A DNA stretch of 61,239 bases from an uncultured Oscillospiraceae bacterium (GTDB lineage: Bacteria > Bacillota > Clostridia > Oscillospirales > Acutalibacteraceae). Every line of letters begins with the position of its first letter. Position 1 is the stretch's first letter. Where the stretch lies: positions 1-61,239 of the forward strand of contig UQGM01000008.1 of the NCBI GenBank assembly GCA_900540535.1, written 5' to 3'. Below, one piece after another: positions 1 to 8,866 of the stretch. The position numbers were made by a program, and so were the translations under genes. A model generated the notes under the pieces. It had not been told where the DNA came from. It ran no database searches and saw nothing but the letters and a program-made list of their open reading frames with translations.

Positions 1-2
1 CG

Positions 3-446
3 GGACAATTGGTCATGTTGCCAATCAAAGAAGGGGTTTGTCAATATACCGAACTACTTGTTACAGCATGGGTAAATGACATGACCACATGGAACGGTGA
101 CAAAGGTAGTGGAAAACCTCTTCCTCCTAATATCAATATCAACTTTATTGGTCAGAATGAGGGTGAAAACCCGGTAGTCTTACATCGTTTTACGTCAGGA
201 GATGCTTTAACGGATTATTCTGCTACCTATGATGATAGACCTGCTAATAAAAACGTAGGTAAATGGCAGCAAGTATGTTATACCATGGCTATCAATAATT
301 CTAGCCAATTTGAGAAGTATTTCATAGAGGTACAAAATAATACCATTCATACTTATGGAGCAGACTATGCCATTGATGATGTGCGAGTATATAAAAACCC
401 AATATTAAAGTGCGGAGAGAAAGTGCTTGTACAGCATCCTCTTTAA
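3..446 (+). CDS. Bacteroidales-like surface protein, 5' fragment (partial, frameshifted)
   Basis: The reading frame is open to the left edge, so the true start lies outside the window. The residues look like a beta-rich, jelly-roll-like extracellular domain, ending in a typical 'YAIDDVRVYKNP' strand of the kind seen in Bacteroidetes cell-surface and carbohydrate-binding modules. The frame breaks at the A5C3 tract at 393-400. Adding one C would give Y-K-N-P-N-I-K-V-R-R-E-S and continue directly into the next entry. The function is not recognised. Codon use and style differ from the clostridial genes downstream. Confidence 0.55.
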   Translation, partial: GQLVMLPIKEGVCQYTELLVTAWVNDMTTWNGDKGSGKPLPPNININFIGQNEGENPVVLHRFTSGDALTDYSATYDDRPANKNVGKWQQVCYTMAINNSSQFEKYFIEVQNNTIHTYGADYAIDDVRVYKNPILKCGEKVLVQHPL

Positions 447-1534
447 TTGTAAGTTCCGATTATGGTACTTTGTTGCGCAATATGGGGTGGCATCAAGAGC
501 CGGATGTGTTGAAAAATATTAATTTGACAAACAAGCAGGCTCGTAAGTCTCGCTATGGATTGATGGGGCCGGATCCTTACACGGATGATCCGCATAATGG
601 TGTGGGCAATGTGTATTATGGTGTGGTGGAAACGGAAAAGTTTAATGACCCAAGTACATTTGGCGATCAATTGGATGATTGGGTGACGTTGAGTAAGAAT
701 TTAGCGGCGGAAAAAGATGTTGTATTGAAAAGGCTTTCCAAGAATATTCGTATAGCGGTACCAACCAAAAGGTATATAGAAGGAGACAAATTTGAGCCGA
801 TGCCCGGCTCCAAAGATGATGCTTTGGCAAGTGAGATTGTCATGAATATACGAGCAATCAATGATTTTATCTCAGATACGGGTGAGAAAGAGATAAAAGG
901 GCCGAACGGGACTGAAAAAAAGACAATTTGGTCAAAAGAAGAGTTAGACCATGCGAATATAGATATAAATAAACTTAAAGATGCATTAACTACCCTAAAG
1001 GTAACGATTGAAAAGAGCGATGATCTCTCCAAGGTTACCGGAAAGATCACGGAGATCCCCCAAGAAACCATAAATGCGATAAAGAGCAAGGGTAGTAATT
1101 TTAATAAGATATATGAGGAGTGTTTAGAAACTATTTATTCTTTCTTGAAGATTCCTCGTATTCATTGCCCATGGGAGGAAGGAATAGGAAGCCAATATAT
1201 TATTTACCTAGGTGCGATCGACGTGAATAATACGGATCTTAAATTCAAGGGGGAGAAAAGTACGCCTGAAGCCCAACCCGCTTCGGATAGCTATGAGGTG
1301 GTGTTGTTTAGCGCACGTCATGTTGCCAGATCAGCATATGATGATGATGGAAATTTGATTGAAGTACCTACGATTAATTTTAAAGAACCTTGTTTGTTAC
1401 ACTCTCCTTTCACTGTAAATCCTTCTGTAACAATAGCGGTGAATGCTTCATCGACCGCTCCCGAGGGAATTGCCTGCATGGGGTCTATCGCGGAGGTAAC
1501 CGCTGAGCTTTGGGTGGAAGAGGGCAAGCATGCG
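410..1534 (+). CDS. Bacteroidales-like surface protein, continuation after frameshift; truncated at a chimeric junction
   Basis: This continues the preceding fragment in another frame (GTG at 410; the true frame joins at about 398-400). About 375 residues are visible, with acidic stretches and short beta-like segments near the end (for example 'SYEVVLFSARHVARS'). I do not recognise a catalytic motif. The frame runs to a stop at 1549, but from about 1530 the sequence already encodes lysS in a different frame. The last residues are therefore probably read-through of a join, not the natural C-terminus. It is probably part of a large uncharacterised Bacteroidetes surface protein. Confidence 0.5.
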
Positions 1535-2136
1535 GAACTCTTCATTTAACATATCAGGGTGAGGAAATCGACCTTGAAGCTCCTTTCCGCCGTCTTACAA
1601 TGCTCGATGCTGTTAAAGAGTATTCAGGTATCGATTTCGCTTCATTCAAGGGCGATGACGATAAGGCAAGAGAAGTTGCAAAAGAGCTTGGAATCGAAGT
1701 TAAGAAGACCGATCGCTGGGGCGATATCCTTTCAGAGGTATTTGAAGAAAAGGTTGAGGATGAGCTTGTACAGCCCACATTCATCATGGATTATCCTGTT
1801 GAGATATCTCCTCTTACAAAGCGTAAGCCCGATGCTCCTGAGCTTACAGAGCGTTTTGAGCTGTTTATAACACGCCGTGAGTTTGCAAATGCATACTCAG
1901 AGCTTAATGACCCCATCGATCAGATGGAGCGTTTCCGCCATCAGCTTGAGCTGCGTGAGGCAGGAGACGATGAGGCAAATATGCTTGACAGCGACTTTGT
2001 GGCTGCTCTCGAGTATGGTATGCCTCCCACAGGCGGTATGGGTATGGGCATTGACAGACTTACAATGCTTCTTACTGACAGCGCATCTATAAGAGACGTT
2101 CTCCTCTTCCCGACGATGAAACCCATTGAGAAATAA
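1531..2136 (+). CDS. lysS: Lysyl-tRNA synthetase class II, C-terminal ~200 residues (5' truncated)
   Basis: The fragment encodes the C-terminal third of class II lysyl-tRNA synthetase, which charges tRNA-Lys. It contains the beta-strand 'GTLHLTYQGEEIDL', the 'PFRRLTM' segment and 'FIMDYPVEISPL'. It also has 'ERFELFI' and class II motif 3 ('GMGMGIDRLTMLLT'), and ends in the usual 'RDVLLFPTMKP'. The anticodon-binding domain and motifs 1 and 2 are missing because the upstream DNA is unrelated Bacteroidales-like sequence joined near 1530. In-frame upstream codons (TTG at 1510) belong to that foreign sequence and are not a real start. As drawn, this gene could not give a functional enzyme. Confidence 0.9.
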   Translation, partial: CGTLHLTYQGEEIDLEAPFRRLTMLDAVKEYSGIDFASFKGDDDKAREVAKELGIEVKKTDRWGDILSEVFEEKVEDELVQPTFIMDYPVEISPLTKRKPDAPELTERFELFITRREFANAYSELNDPIDQMERFRHQLELREAGDDEANMLDSDFVAALEYGMPPTGGMGMGIDRLTMLLTDSASIRDVLLFPTMKPIEK

Positions 2137-2218
2137 AAATTTCTCTAAATTTGGTGGGAAGAAATATTCCCAGTCAGAAAAATTATATAATTAACACAAT
2201 AAATGGGCAGTCTAATTT

Positions 2219-2400
2219 TGAAGTGACCCCAAAATGTTAGACAATATTTGAAAAAGAAAATTGTTTAAGCAGCCGAAGGGGCTTGTTGTCTGTGAATTGC
2301 AGGCGACAAGCCCTTTAGCTTTGCCTTAATTTTGCAGTAATCAGGAAAGGTTATTAGCTTTTGCTTGAAGCGCTTTATAAATTCAAATTTTTGCAGATAA
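2219..2400 (-). mobile_element. IS3-family (IS150-like) element remnant: transposase C-terminus and terminal repeat
   Basis: On the - strand, bases ~2400 to 2265 encode a degraded IS3-type transposase C-terminus that includes 'KIKAKLKGLSPAIHRQQAP' and a stop at 2265. This matches the family's usual 'RRIKAKLKGLSP' end. Just beyond it lies 2219-2243, a terminal repeat beginning TGAAGTGACCCC, typical of IS150-group ends. The conserved 'DYYNNRRIK' segment has lost residues, and nothing recognisable of the DDE catalytic region remains upstream. This is a dead relic, not an active insertion sequence. Confidence 0.7.
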
Positions 2401-2429
2401 ATAGGACAGCGTCAGATATTATGTATATC

Positions 2430-2460
2430 GCCTGCGGACAAAAATCCGCAGGCAATTTTT
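2430..2460 (+). terminator. Rho-independent terminator
   Basis: A perfect 9-bp GC-rich stem (GCCTGCGGA with TCCGCAGGC, 2430-2438 and 2445-2453) is followed by AATTTTT. It lies about 300 bases past lysS, after the IS remnant, and insulates the downstream GntR gene. Confidence 0.8.
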
Positions 2461-2613
2461 ATGTGATTCAAATATTCTGACCGTTACAAGTTATAAATGT
2501 TATAACATACGCATATGTAAATTATAAAAAATGATTTTACTTGTCAAAACACGCTATTTTAATTGACTGAAACGACAAATTTTGATACTCTTTTCACAAG
2601 GAGGAGAAGAAAA

Positions 2614-3324
2614 ATGTATGAAAAAACCGAACCTCTTTGGCTGAATGTATATAAGAAAATCAAATATGATATAACAACTTCAAAATATAAAGAAGGGGAC
2701 TACCTTCCAAACGAGCTGGAGCTTACTTCGATTTACAATGTAAGCCGTATAACGGTGCGAACTGCTCTTGCAAAGCTTGCCGACGACGGGCTGATAAAAA
2801 GAATTAAGGGTAAGGGAACAGTTGTACAGCGTGGAAAAATAGGTGAACCGCTTTTAAAAATCAGGGGCTTTACTCAGGAAATGAAGCAGAACGGACTCAT
2901 ACCTGGTACTGACTATGCAAAATACGAACAGAAAACAGTTTCCGGTTATGTGGCGGAGATTTTCGGAGTTAATCTAAGCAAAAAATTTAATGTTATAGAG
3001 CGGGTAAGAAGCATAAACGGCACAACGGTAGGATATTTTGTCACCTATATAACTCCTGATGTGGCACTTCCCCATGACAGCAGTCTTTACTATGGTTCCC
3101 TTTATGAGCTTCTTGAGGAAAAAGGAATAGTTGTTGACAGTGTCACACAGACAATAAGTGCCGAAATAGCTGATAAAACAACAGTAAAAATGCTGGGCCT
3201 TGTTAAAGGCGAGGCCATAATGGTCATGAAGCGTTTCGGATACATGAACGGAAAACTCGTCGAGTACAGTATCTGTAAATACGACGGGAAACGATATGAA
3301 TACAAAATGGAAATGAAAGGATGA
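2614..3324 (+). CDS. GntR-family transcriptional regulator (HutC/UTRA type)
   Basis: A 236-residue cytoplasmic repressor. Residues ~10-75 form a winged helix-turn-helix with the GntR pattern ('EGDYLPNELEL', 'VSRITVRTALAKL', 'GKGTVV'). Residues ~95-235 form a UTRA ligand-binding domain, usually sensing sugars or sugar phosphates. The frame is open from 2563, but a strong AAGGAGG at 2598-2604 sits just before the ATG at 2614, so I take that start. It is the first gene before a sugar symporter and the mannosidase cluster. It probably controls that locus in response to a breakdown product (inferred). Confidence 0.88.
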   Translation: MYEKTEPLWLNVYKKIKYDITTSKYKEGDYLPNELELTSIYNVSRITVRTALAKLADDGLIKRIKGKGTVVQRGKIGEPLLKIRGFTQEMKQNGLIPGTDYAKYEQKTVSGYVAEIFGVNLSKKFNVIERVRSINGTTVGYFVTYITPDVALPHDSSLYYGSLYELLEEKGIVVDSVTQTISAEIADKTTVKMLGLVKGEAIMVMKRFGYMNGKLVEYSICKYDGKRYEYKMEMKG

Positions 3325-3330
3325 GGGGTC

Positions 3331-4750
3331 TTGGCATCAGCAGTAAAAAAGCACAACTACGAAAGGCAGGTAGATACAAAGGAATTATGTAAGCTCCTTT
3401 TTCCGTGATATGTCCTATGCACTTATAGGCGGATATCTCACTTTGTTCTACATCGACATCATGGGCTTTGCAGGAACGGCGGCGCTTATTGTAATTCCCA
3501 TAATCACCAGACTGTGGGACGGCGTAAATGATCCGCTTTTGGGAGCCTATTTTGACAAGAGAAGCTACGGCAAAGAAAAGGCACGACCGATTTTCAAATC
3601 CACTTCCATAGTAGTTGCGGTGCTCATAGTGCTGATGTTCTACGCACCGAAATTTTCAGAAAATCCCTATACGGATTATGTTATCAAAAGCATATACGCT
3701 GTTATAACATACATAATTCTCGAAGCCATGCACACCCTTAACGGAACGGCTTTTATGTCCCTTTATAACTCAATTTCAGAAAACCCCGATGAAAGAACGG
3801 AAATAATCTCTATTGCGAGACTCTTTTCTACAGCAGGTACAGGTGTTGTAGGCGGACTTGTTCCGATTCTTCTCGGCTTTTTCAGAAATGACGACGTTGT
3901 GGCAAAAACATATATCTATCTTGGTGTTGCCTGCTTTGTGGCAGTGGCTTTCCTCATATACAATGCTTTGATGTACCGTTTTGTACACGAAAGAGGAATT
4001 GTTCCGCCTCCCGAAAAGCAGAAGATACTCCCAATGTTCAAACGCTTTACACAGAATAAGCTCATTCTTCTCATAATTCTCAGCAGCTGTATTTCAAATT
4101 TTATAAACTACGGTACAATTCAGCTTTACTTCTATACCTACAATATGGGAAGTCCGTCTCTTCAGACTATTTTCTATATTTTCACAATACCGTCATTCCT
4201 TCTCGGTACTTTCCTTGTACCTAAACTCACTAAGAGATTCAATAAAAGAGATCTCATGATAGCCTGTTATCTTGTTATGGCTCTTGCAAACGGACTTTTC
4301 CTTTTCGCAGGATATAAGCCTCCTGTATGGGTAGTGCTGACAGTACTGTTCCTCAATAATATTCCCTTCTGCATAAAAGGTGTACTTTACTGGAGTATGG
4401 TTGCCGACAGTGTGGATTACGGCGAATGGAAGACCGGTTACAGAAACGACGGACTTATTTATGCCATAGAGGGCTGTGCGTCCAAGATAATCGGTTCTGT
4501 GGGAGCTATATTTACCGGTGTTGTAATTTCAGCTATAAACTATATTCCCAATGCAGCATATCAGACTGAAAGCACCATGAAAGGACTTTTCTATATTCCC
4601 CAGATAGTCATAGTAGTAACCTCACTTCTTTCCGTAATACCGTTTTTGTTCTATGATCTTGACAGAAAGAAACATGAGAAGATACTCGGTGAACTTAAAC
4701 AGCGTAAGAGCGCCGCTCAGTTACAGGGAGAGGAGATGCATCAGTCATGA
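3331..4750 (+). CDS. GPH-family (glycoside-pentoside-hexuronide:cation) sugar symporter, with a 1-base frameshift near 3391
   Basis: A twelve-helix MFS/GPH transporter, with typical 'RLWDGVNDPLLGAYFD' and 'DSVDYGEWKTG' segments. The intact frame starts at 3410 (446 aa), but homology continues upstream in another frame. There TTG at 3331, with GAGGGG just before it, gives 'ASAVKKHNYERQVDTKELC', then the frame shifts at the AA of 3391-3392 into 'SSFFRDMSYALIGGY'. Removing one A restores a ~472-residue protein of normal family length. It probably imports oligosaccharides or glycosides for the enzymes that follow. The 3' end overlaps the next gene by ATGA. Confidence 0.82.
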
Positions 4751-5352
4751 AAAAAGCTCTGAAAGCAGCTGCGGTTGTTTTGTCGTTGGTGGTATTTGCT
4801 CTTTACATAGCCGGAGCCAGCCGCATAATAAATATTTTTGTAAAGCCCACTGAACCTTTCAGCGAGCAGTTCGGCAGTTATACAATTGTTTCCGCTCAGG
4901 GAGATATAGACCCCGATGACCCCAATGAAAACAGCATTTTCGATAATGCAGATAAAAATCTTCTTTACGGAGAAAACACTCAGCTCAGCGGAAAACAGCT
5001 GATGAATCTCTATAAGGCGGAGCTTTCCGAAAACGAGAAATCAGAGAAAGACCAAATAAAAATAGAAATATCGGAAGATGTGGCAGAGGATCAATCAATA
5101 ATGGCAGTGCAGGTTGATGAAAAAAATAACTGCCATGTTATAGAACACAGTATCGTTTCTGAGAAAGAGGACGGAGCCAAAAAATATTACATGGTTTTCA
5201 GCATAGATGAGCCGGGATATTACGGAATGCTTTCCGATCGTGGTCAGGCGCATCTTTCGGGAATGATAGCCGCTGTGACATTAGGTGTAATTATAGTATT
5301 TTACGTCCTTGTGTTTGTCCTTCCCGATATAAGGAAGAAAAGAAAAAAATAA
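4747..5352 (+). CDS. Uncharacterised membrane protein with extracytoplasmic domain
   Basis: A 201-residue protein with an N-terminal membrane segment (residues ~7-27), an acidic, Lys/Glu-rich middle region (~30-165) and a second membrane helix near the C-terminus (~172-193) followed by a basic tail. This topology puts the ~140-residue middle region outside the cell. Its ATG overlaps the stop of the GPH symporter (ATGA), so the two are translationally coupled, which suggests a role with the transporter. I do not recognise the family. Confidence 0.6.
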   Translation: MKKALKAAAVVLSLVVFALYIAGASRIINIFVKPTEPFSEQFGSYTIVSAQGDIDPDDPNENSIFDNADKNLLYGENTQLSGKQLMNLYKAELSENEKSEKDQIKIEISEDVAEDQSIMAVQVDEKNNCHVIEHSIVSEKEDGAKKYYMVFSIDEPGYYGMLSDRGQAHLSGMIAAVTLGVIIVFYVLVFVLPDIRKKRKK

Positions 5353-5382
5353 GGAATTCAAAGAAAAAATTTAAAAGGGATT

Positions 5383-5422
5383 GGGCACAGCGAAATTTTC
5401 TGATAAATGTTCCGCTGTGCCC
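5383..5422 (+). terminator. Inverted repeat, possible terminator
   Basis: A perfect 10-bp stem (GGGCACAGCG with CGCTGTGCCC, loop of 20) lies just after the membrane protein gene. No clear T-run follows, so termination is less certain. A second weaker inverted repeat (AGCTGAT/ATCAGCT) is at 5430-5458. Confidence 0.5.
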
Positions 5423-5591
5423 ATAGATAGCTGATTAATATACAAAAATTTATCAGCTGTCAATCATTGCAGCACGGCTGTAACTTATGAATAAGCCCGT
5501 GTTTTTTGCACTTTATAAGACAAATAAAACAGCATTAAAAAATTTCTCATAATCAGAATTAATTAAATTACTGAAAAGGCTGGTTAAACTT

Positions 5592-8500
5592 ATGAGCAAT
5601 AGAAAGAAAATTTTTACATTGGCAGGAGCTCATCTTGATACAACATGGCTGTGGGATTTGGAGACTACTATCAGTCAGTTTCTGCCTTCAACTCTTAAAG
5701 ATAATTTCAGTCTCTTTGAAAAATTCCCAGATTATCATTTTGGTTTTGAGGGTTCGTACAGATATGAAATGGCCGAGGAATATTATCCGGAAGACTTCAA
5801 AAAGCTCTGCGAATATGTTAAGCAGGGAAAATGGACTCCACTTGGCAGCGCATATGAAAACGGCGATGTTAACCAGCCGTCCCCGGAGGCTCTTTTCAGA
5901 AATATTCTTTACGGCAATGACTATTTTGAAAAGAAGTTTGGAAAGCCGTCAAACGATATTTATCTTCCCGACTGCTTCGGTTTCGGCTATGCTTTGCCGT
6001 CCGTTATGGCTCATGCAGGACTCAAAGGCTTTTCAACGGGTAAGCTCGCTTGGGGCAGTGCGTACGGAATTCCCTTTGACCTTGGAAAATGGTACGGCGT
6101 GGATGGAAGATTTGTATATGCAAATATTAATCCCGGTCCCTATTCGAGAAACCTTTATACTGTCAGAAAAAACAGAACAATTGTTCCTAAACTTAAGGAG
6201 AATATTGAGAAATATAATTTACCCATAACTGCGGCGTTTTACGGAAATGGAGACAGGGGCGGAGCCCCCTCTGCAAAGAGCGTCAAAAAGGTACTTGGGG
6301 AAATGATGAAAAATCCTCAGAAAGACACCGACGTTCTGTCCTCCACATCCGTGGAACTGTTCGAGTATATGGATAAAGAACTTACAACGGAACAGAAAAA
6401 TAAGCTTCCCACATGGAATAATGAGCTTTTGATGACAAACCACGGAGCGGGAAGTTATACTTCGAGAGCTGTCGGCTCAAGGTGGAATAAAAACTGTGAA
6501 AGACTTGCGGATGCAGCGGAAAGAAGCCTTGTTGCGGCAAATTATCTGTGCGGATATAAGTATCCGCAGGAGGTAATGGATACGGCATGGAAAAGGGTTA
6601 TCGCCCATCATTTCCACGACGATATTACGGGAACCTCTTTCCAGAAATGCTATAAGCGAAACTGGAATGATTATATTCTTTCGCAGAATCAGTTTGCAGA
6701 GGAATACAGAGCGGCAAATGAAGCAATTTCCGAAGAGCTTGATATGTCCTTTGTAAAGGGAAGAGCTGTTGTGATTAATAATCCTACTCAGTATGAACGC
6801 TGTGAGGCTGTGACAGCAGATGTAAATATCAGCGGTTACGCAAAGGTTCTTGATTCAAAGGGAGAAGAAGCTCCGTCACATGCGGGAGCCGGTAAGGTCA
6901 GCTTTTTGGCAAAGGTTCCGCCCTTTGGTGTATGTGTATATGATGTGCAGGAATCGGATGTCCCCTGCACAGCTTCAACGGGTCTTTCGGTGACTGAGAG
7001 AACACTGGAAAACAAACACCTTAAAGTGGTACTGGATGAAAACGGAGATATCTGCGAGATATTCAGCAAAAAGCTTGGCGTTAATGTCCTTTCCGGAAAA
7101 ATAGAGCTTTCCTTGTTCGATTATAAGGGAAGCAAACCATGGCCGGCATGGGAGCTTACATATAAAGAGCTGATGAAAGCTCCCAGGGAATATGCCCGCA
7201 ATCCTCAATTTGAAATTGCGGAAAATTCTCCTGTCAAGGGAGTTATCAAAGTTACAAGAACGGCTGGAAAAAGCCGATTTGTCCAGTATCTTTCTCTGGA
7301 TTGTGAAAGCGAAACCCTTAGGGTATTTAATGAAGTCGACTGGCGTTCAACTGCTTCACTTTTGAAAGTCCAGTTCCCCCTTAAACCCACAAACAGTATT
7401 GCTTCTTATGACTTGGGTCTGGGCTACATCAAAAGAGGAAACAACACAGAAAAACAATATGAAGTACCGGCTCATATTTGGGCAGACATTACCGATACAA
7501 GTGAAAAATACGGTGTGTCCGTATTCAGCGATTCAAGAACCGGCTGGGATAAACCCAATGATAATGCACTGCGCCTTACTGTTGTTCACACTCCGGCATA
7601 TGCTTATCGCTGGGAGACATCGCAGCACCTTATGGATTTAGGTATAAACCGTTTTTCATTCGGTGTTTTCTGCCACAGCGGAAAAGTCGGCAGCGACACT
7701 CAGACCGCCGCACAGTGCTTTAATCAGCCTATGAATTGTTTCGTTTCAAATCCTCACAGCGGTAAGGTCAAGGACGGATATTCCTTTGCAAGAGTCAGTG
7801 ATAATTCTGTTATTGTCAGAGCCATAAAGAAAGCCCAGAACTCCGACGAAATAATTGTCCGCTTTAATGAGGGTGAGGGAAAAGAGAAAAAGAGCGTTAT
7901 TTTCGAAATGGGCGACGGTATAGAATCCGCTTTTGAAACTTTGGCAAACGAAAAGCATGTTGCCGAAGCTGCGGTAAAGGACGGAAAACTTATTTTCGAT
8001 ATAGATGCATTTGCGCCGAAAACCTTTGCTGTAAAATTAAAAGGTAAAAAAGAGGAAAAGACAAGCCGTGAAAAGCGTATTTCACTGCCGTTTAACTTTT
8101 CTCTTATTTCGGAGAACCACAGCGGAGCAGGAAACAATTTCCTTACCATACCGAGAGAAATAATGCCTCAAACAGTTACCTGCGGCGGAATAGGTTTTGA
8201 TATAGGTAAAGAAAAAGAAAACGTACTTCTTTGCCGCAAACAGGTTCTTTCTGTTCCTGAAAACTGCAAGAAGATATATATTCTTGCCTGTTCGCTTAAA
8301 AACGATAAAGAAGCTAAATTCTCATTTGGGGAGAATAAAACAAAAATAAAAATAAGCGATTATCAGCAGGCAGTAGGCGCATGGGATCTCATTGGTCTAA
8401 AGGAAACAGGGTATATCAAGAAGGATGTACTTGCCTGGAACTCCACTCACGCTCATTTGAACGGGGAAGATGTTCCTGCAAAGCAGCTTTATGTTTTCAG

Positions 8501-8840
8501 GTATGAACTGCCTGTAATGGGCAGTGAGCTCATTCTGCCCGATGACGAAGATATTTGTATTTTTGCCGTTACAGCAGTATCCGAGGATAACGCTTTTGTA
8601 TCTGCAAACGAGCTTTATGACAGTCTCGAAAAGCGTGAATTCGATTATGAAATCTCAAAGCATAATTTAAAAATGGCTTCTCCCGCTCTTTTCGAGAGAA
8701 TACTGGATAAATTTATTGACAGAAATAAGGTCGTTGTTTTAAGTCCTCCTCAGGTCAACACAAAGCTTCAGCTTGGAGATATCTATGGAACACTCCGCAG
8801 TATTGATATCTTTTCAGCAATCCGTGAATTATTGAAATAA
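5592..8840 (+). CDS. GH38 alpha-mannosidase
   Basis: A 1082-residue cytoplasmic alpha-mannosidase with no signal peptide. The catalytic domain starts with the zinc-site motif 'AHLDTTW' (residues 13-19). The 'LPDCFGFG' motif near residue 127 carries the expected aspartate nucleophile. Further GH38 segments follow ('AHHFHDDITGTS', the C-terminal beta-sandwich 'NRFSFGVF'). Family members remove terminal alpha-linked mannose, retaining configuration. It starts the block that continues with a second GH38, a mannose-6-phosphate isomerase and a sugar kinase. The exact linkage preference cannot be read from sequence. The length is normal for a bacterial GH38 with extra C-terminal beta domains. Confidence 0.93.
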   Translation: MSNRKKIFTLAGAHLDTTWLWDLETTISQFLPSTLKDNFSLFEKFPDYHFGFEGSYRYEMAEEYYPEDFKKLCEYVKQGKWTPLGSAYENGDVNQPSPEALFRNILYGNDYFEKKFGKPSNDIYLPDCFGFGYALPSVMAHAGLKGFSTGKLAWGSAYGIPFDLGKWYGVDGRFVYANINPGPYSRNLYTVRKNRTIVPKLKENIEKYNLPITAAFYGNGDRGGAPSAKSVKKVLGEMMKNPQKDTDVLSSTSVELFEYMDKELTTEQKNKLPTWNNELLMTNHGAGSYTSRAVGSRWNKNCERLADAAERSLVAANYLCGYKYPQEVMDTAWKRVIAHHFHDDITGTSFQKCYKRNWNDYILSQNQFAEEYRAANEAISEELDMSFVKGRAVVINNPTQYERCEAVTADVNISGYAKVLDSKGEEAPSHAGAGKVSFLAKVPPFGVCVYDVQESDVPCTASTGLSVTERTLENKHLKVVLDENGDICEIFSKKLGVNVLSGKIELSLFDYKGSKPWPAWELTYKELMKAPREYARNPQFEIAENSPVKGVIKVTRTAGKSRFVQYLSLDCESETLRVFNEVDWRSTASLLKVQFPLKPTNSIASYDLGLGYIKRGNNTEKQYEVPAHIWADITDTSEKYGVSVFSDSRTGWDKPNDNALRLTVVHTPAYAYRWETSQHLMDLGINRFSFGVFCHSGKVGSDTQTAAQCFNQPMNCFVSNPHSGKVKDGYSFARVSDNSVIVRAIKKAQNSDEIIVRFNEGEGKEKKSVIFEMGDGIESAFETLANEKHVAEAAVKDGKLIFDIDAFAPKTFAVKLKGKKEEKTSREKRISLPFNFSLISENHSGAGNNFLTIPREIMPQTVTCGGIGFDIGKEKENVLLCRKQVLSVPENCKKIYILACSLKNDKEAKFSFGENKTKIKISDYQQAVGAWDLIGLKETGYIKKDVLAWNSTHAHLNGEDVPAKQLYVFRYELPVMGSELILPDDEDICIFAVTAVSEDNAFVSANELYDSLEKREFDYEISKHNLKMASPALFERILDKFIDRNKVVVLSPPQVNTKLQLGDIYGTLRSIDIFSAIRELLK

Positions 8841-8866
8841 TTATATCTAAGCAAAGGGATACTTTT

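Noticed and set aside
1510..1530. Start of a full gene at TTG 1510
   Set aside because: The downstream protein is only the C-terminal third of LysS, so the apparent start lies in the unrelated left-hand sequence.
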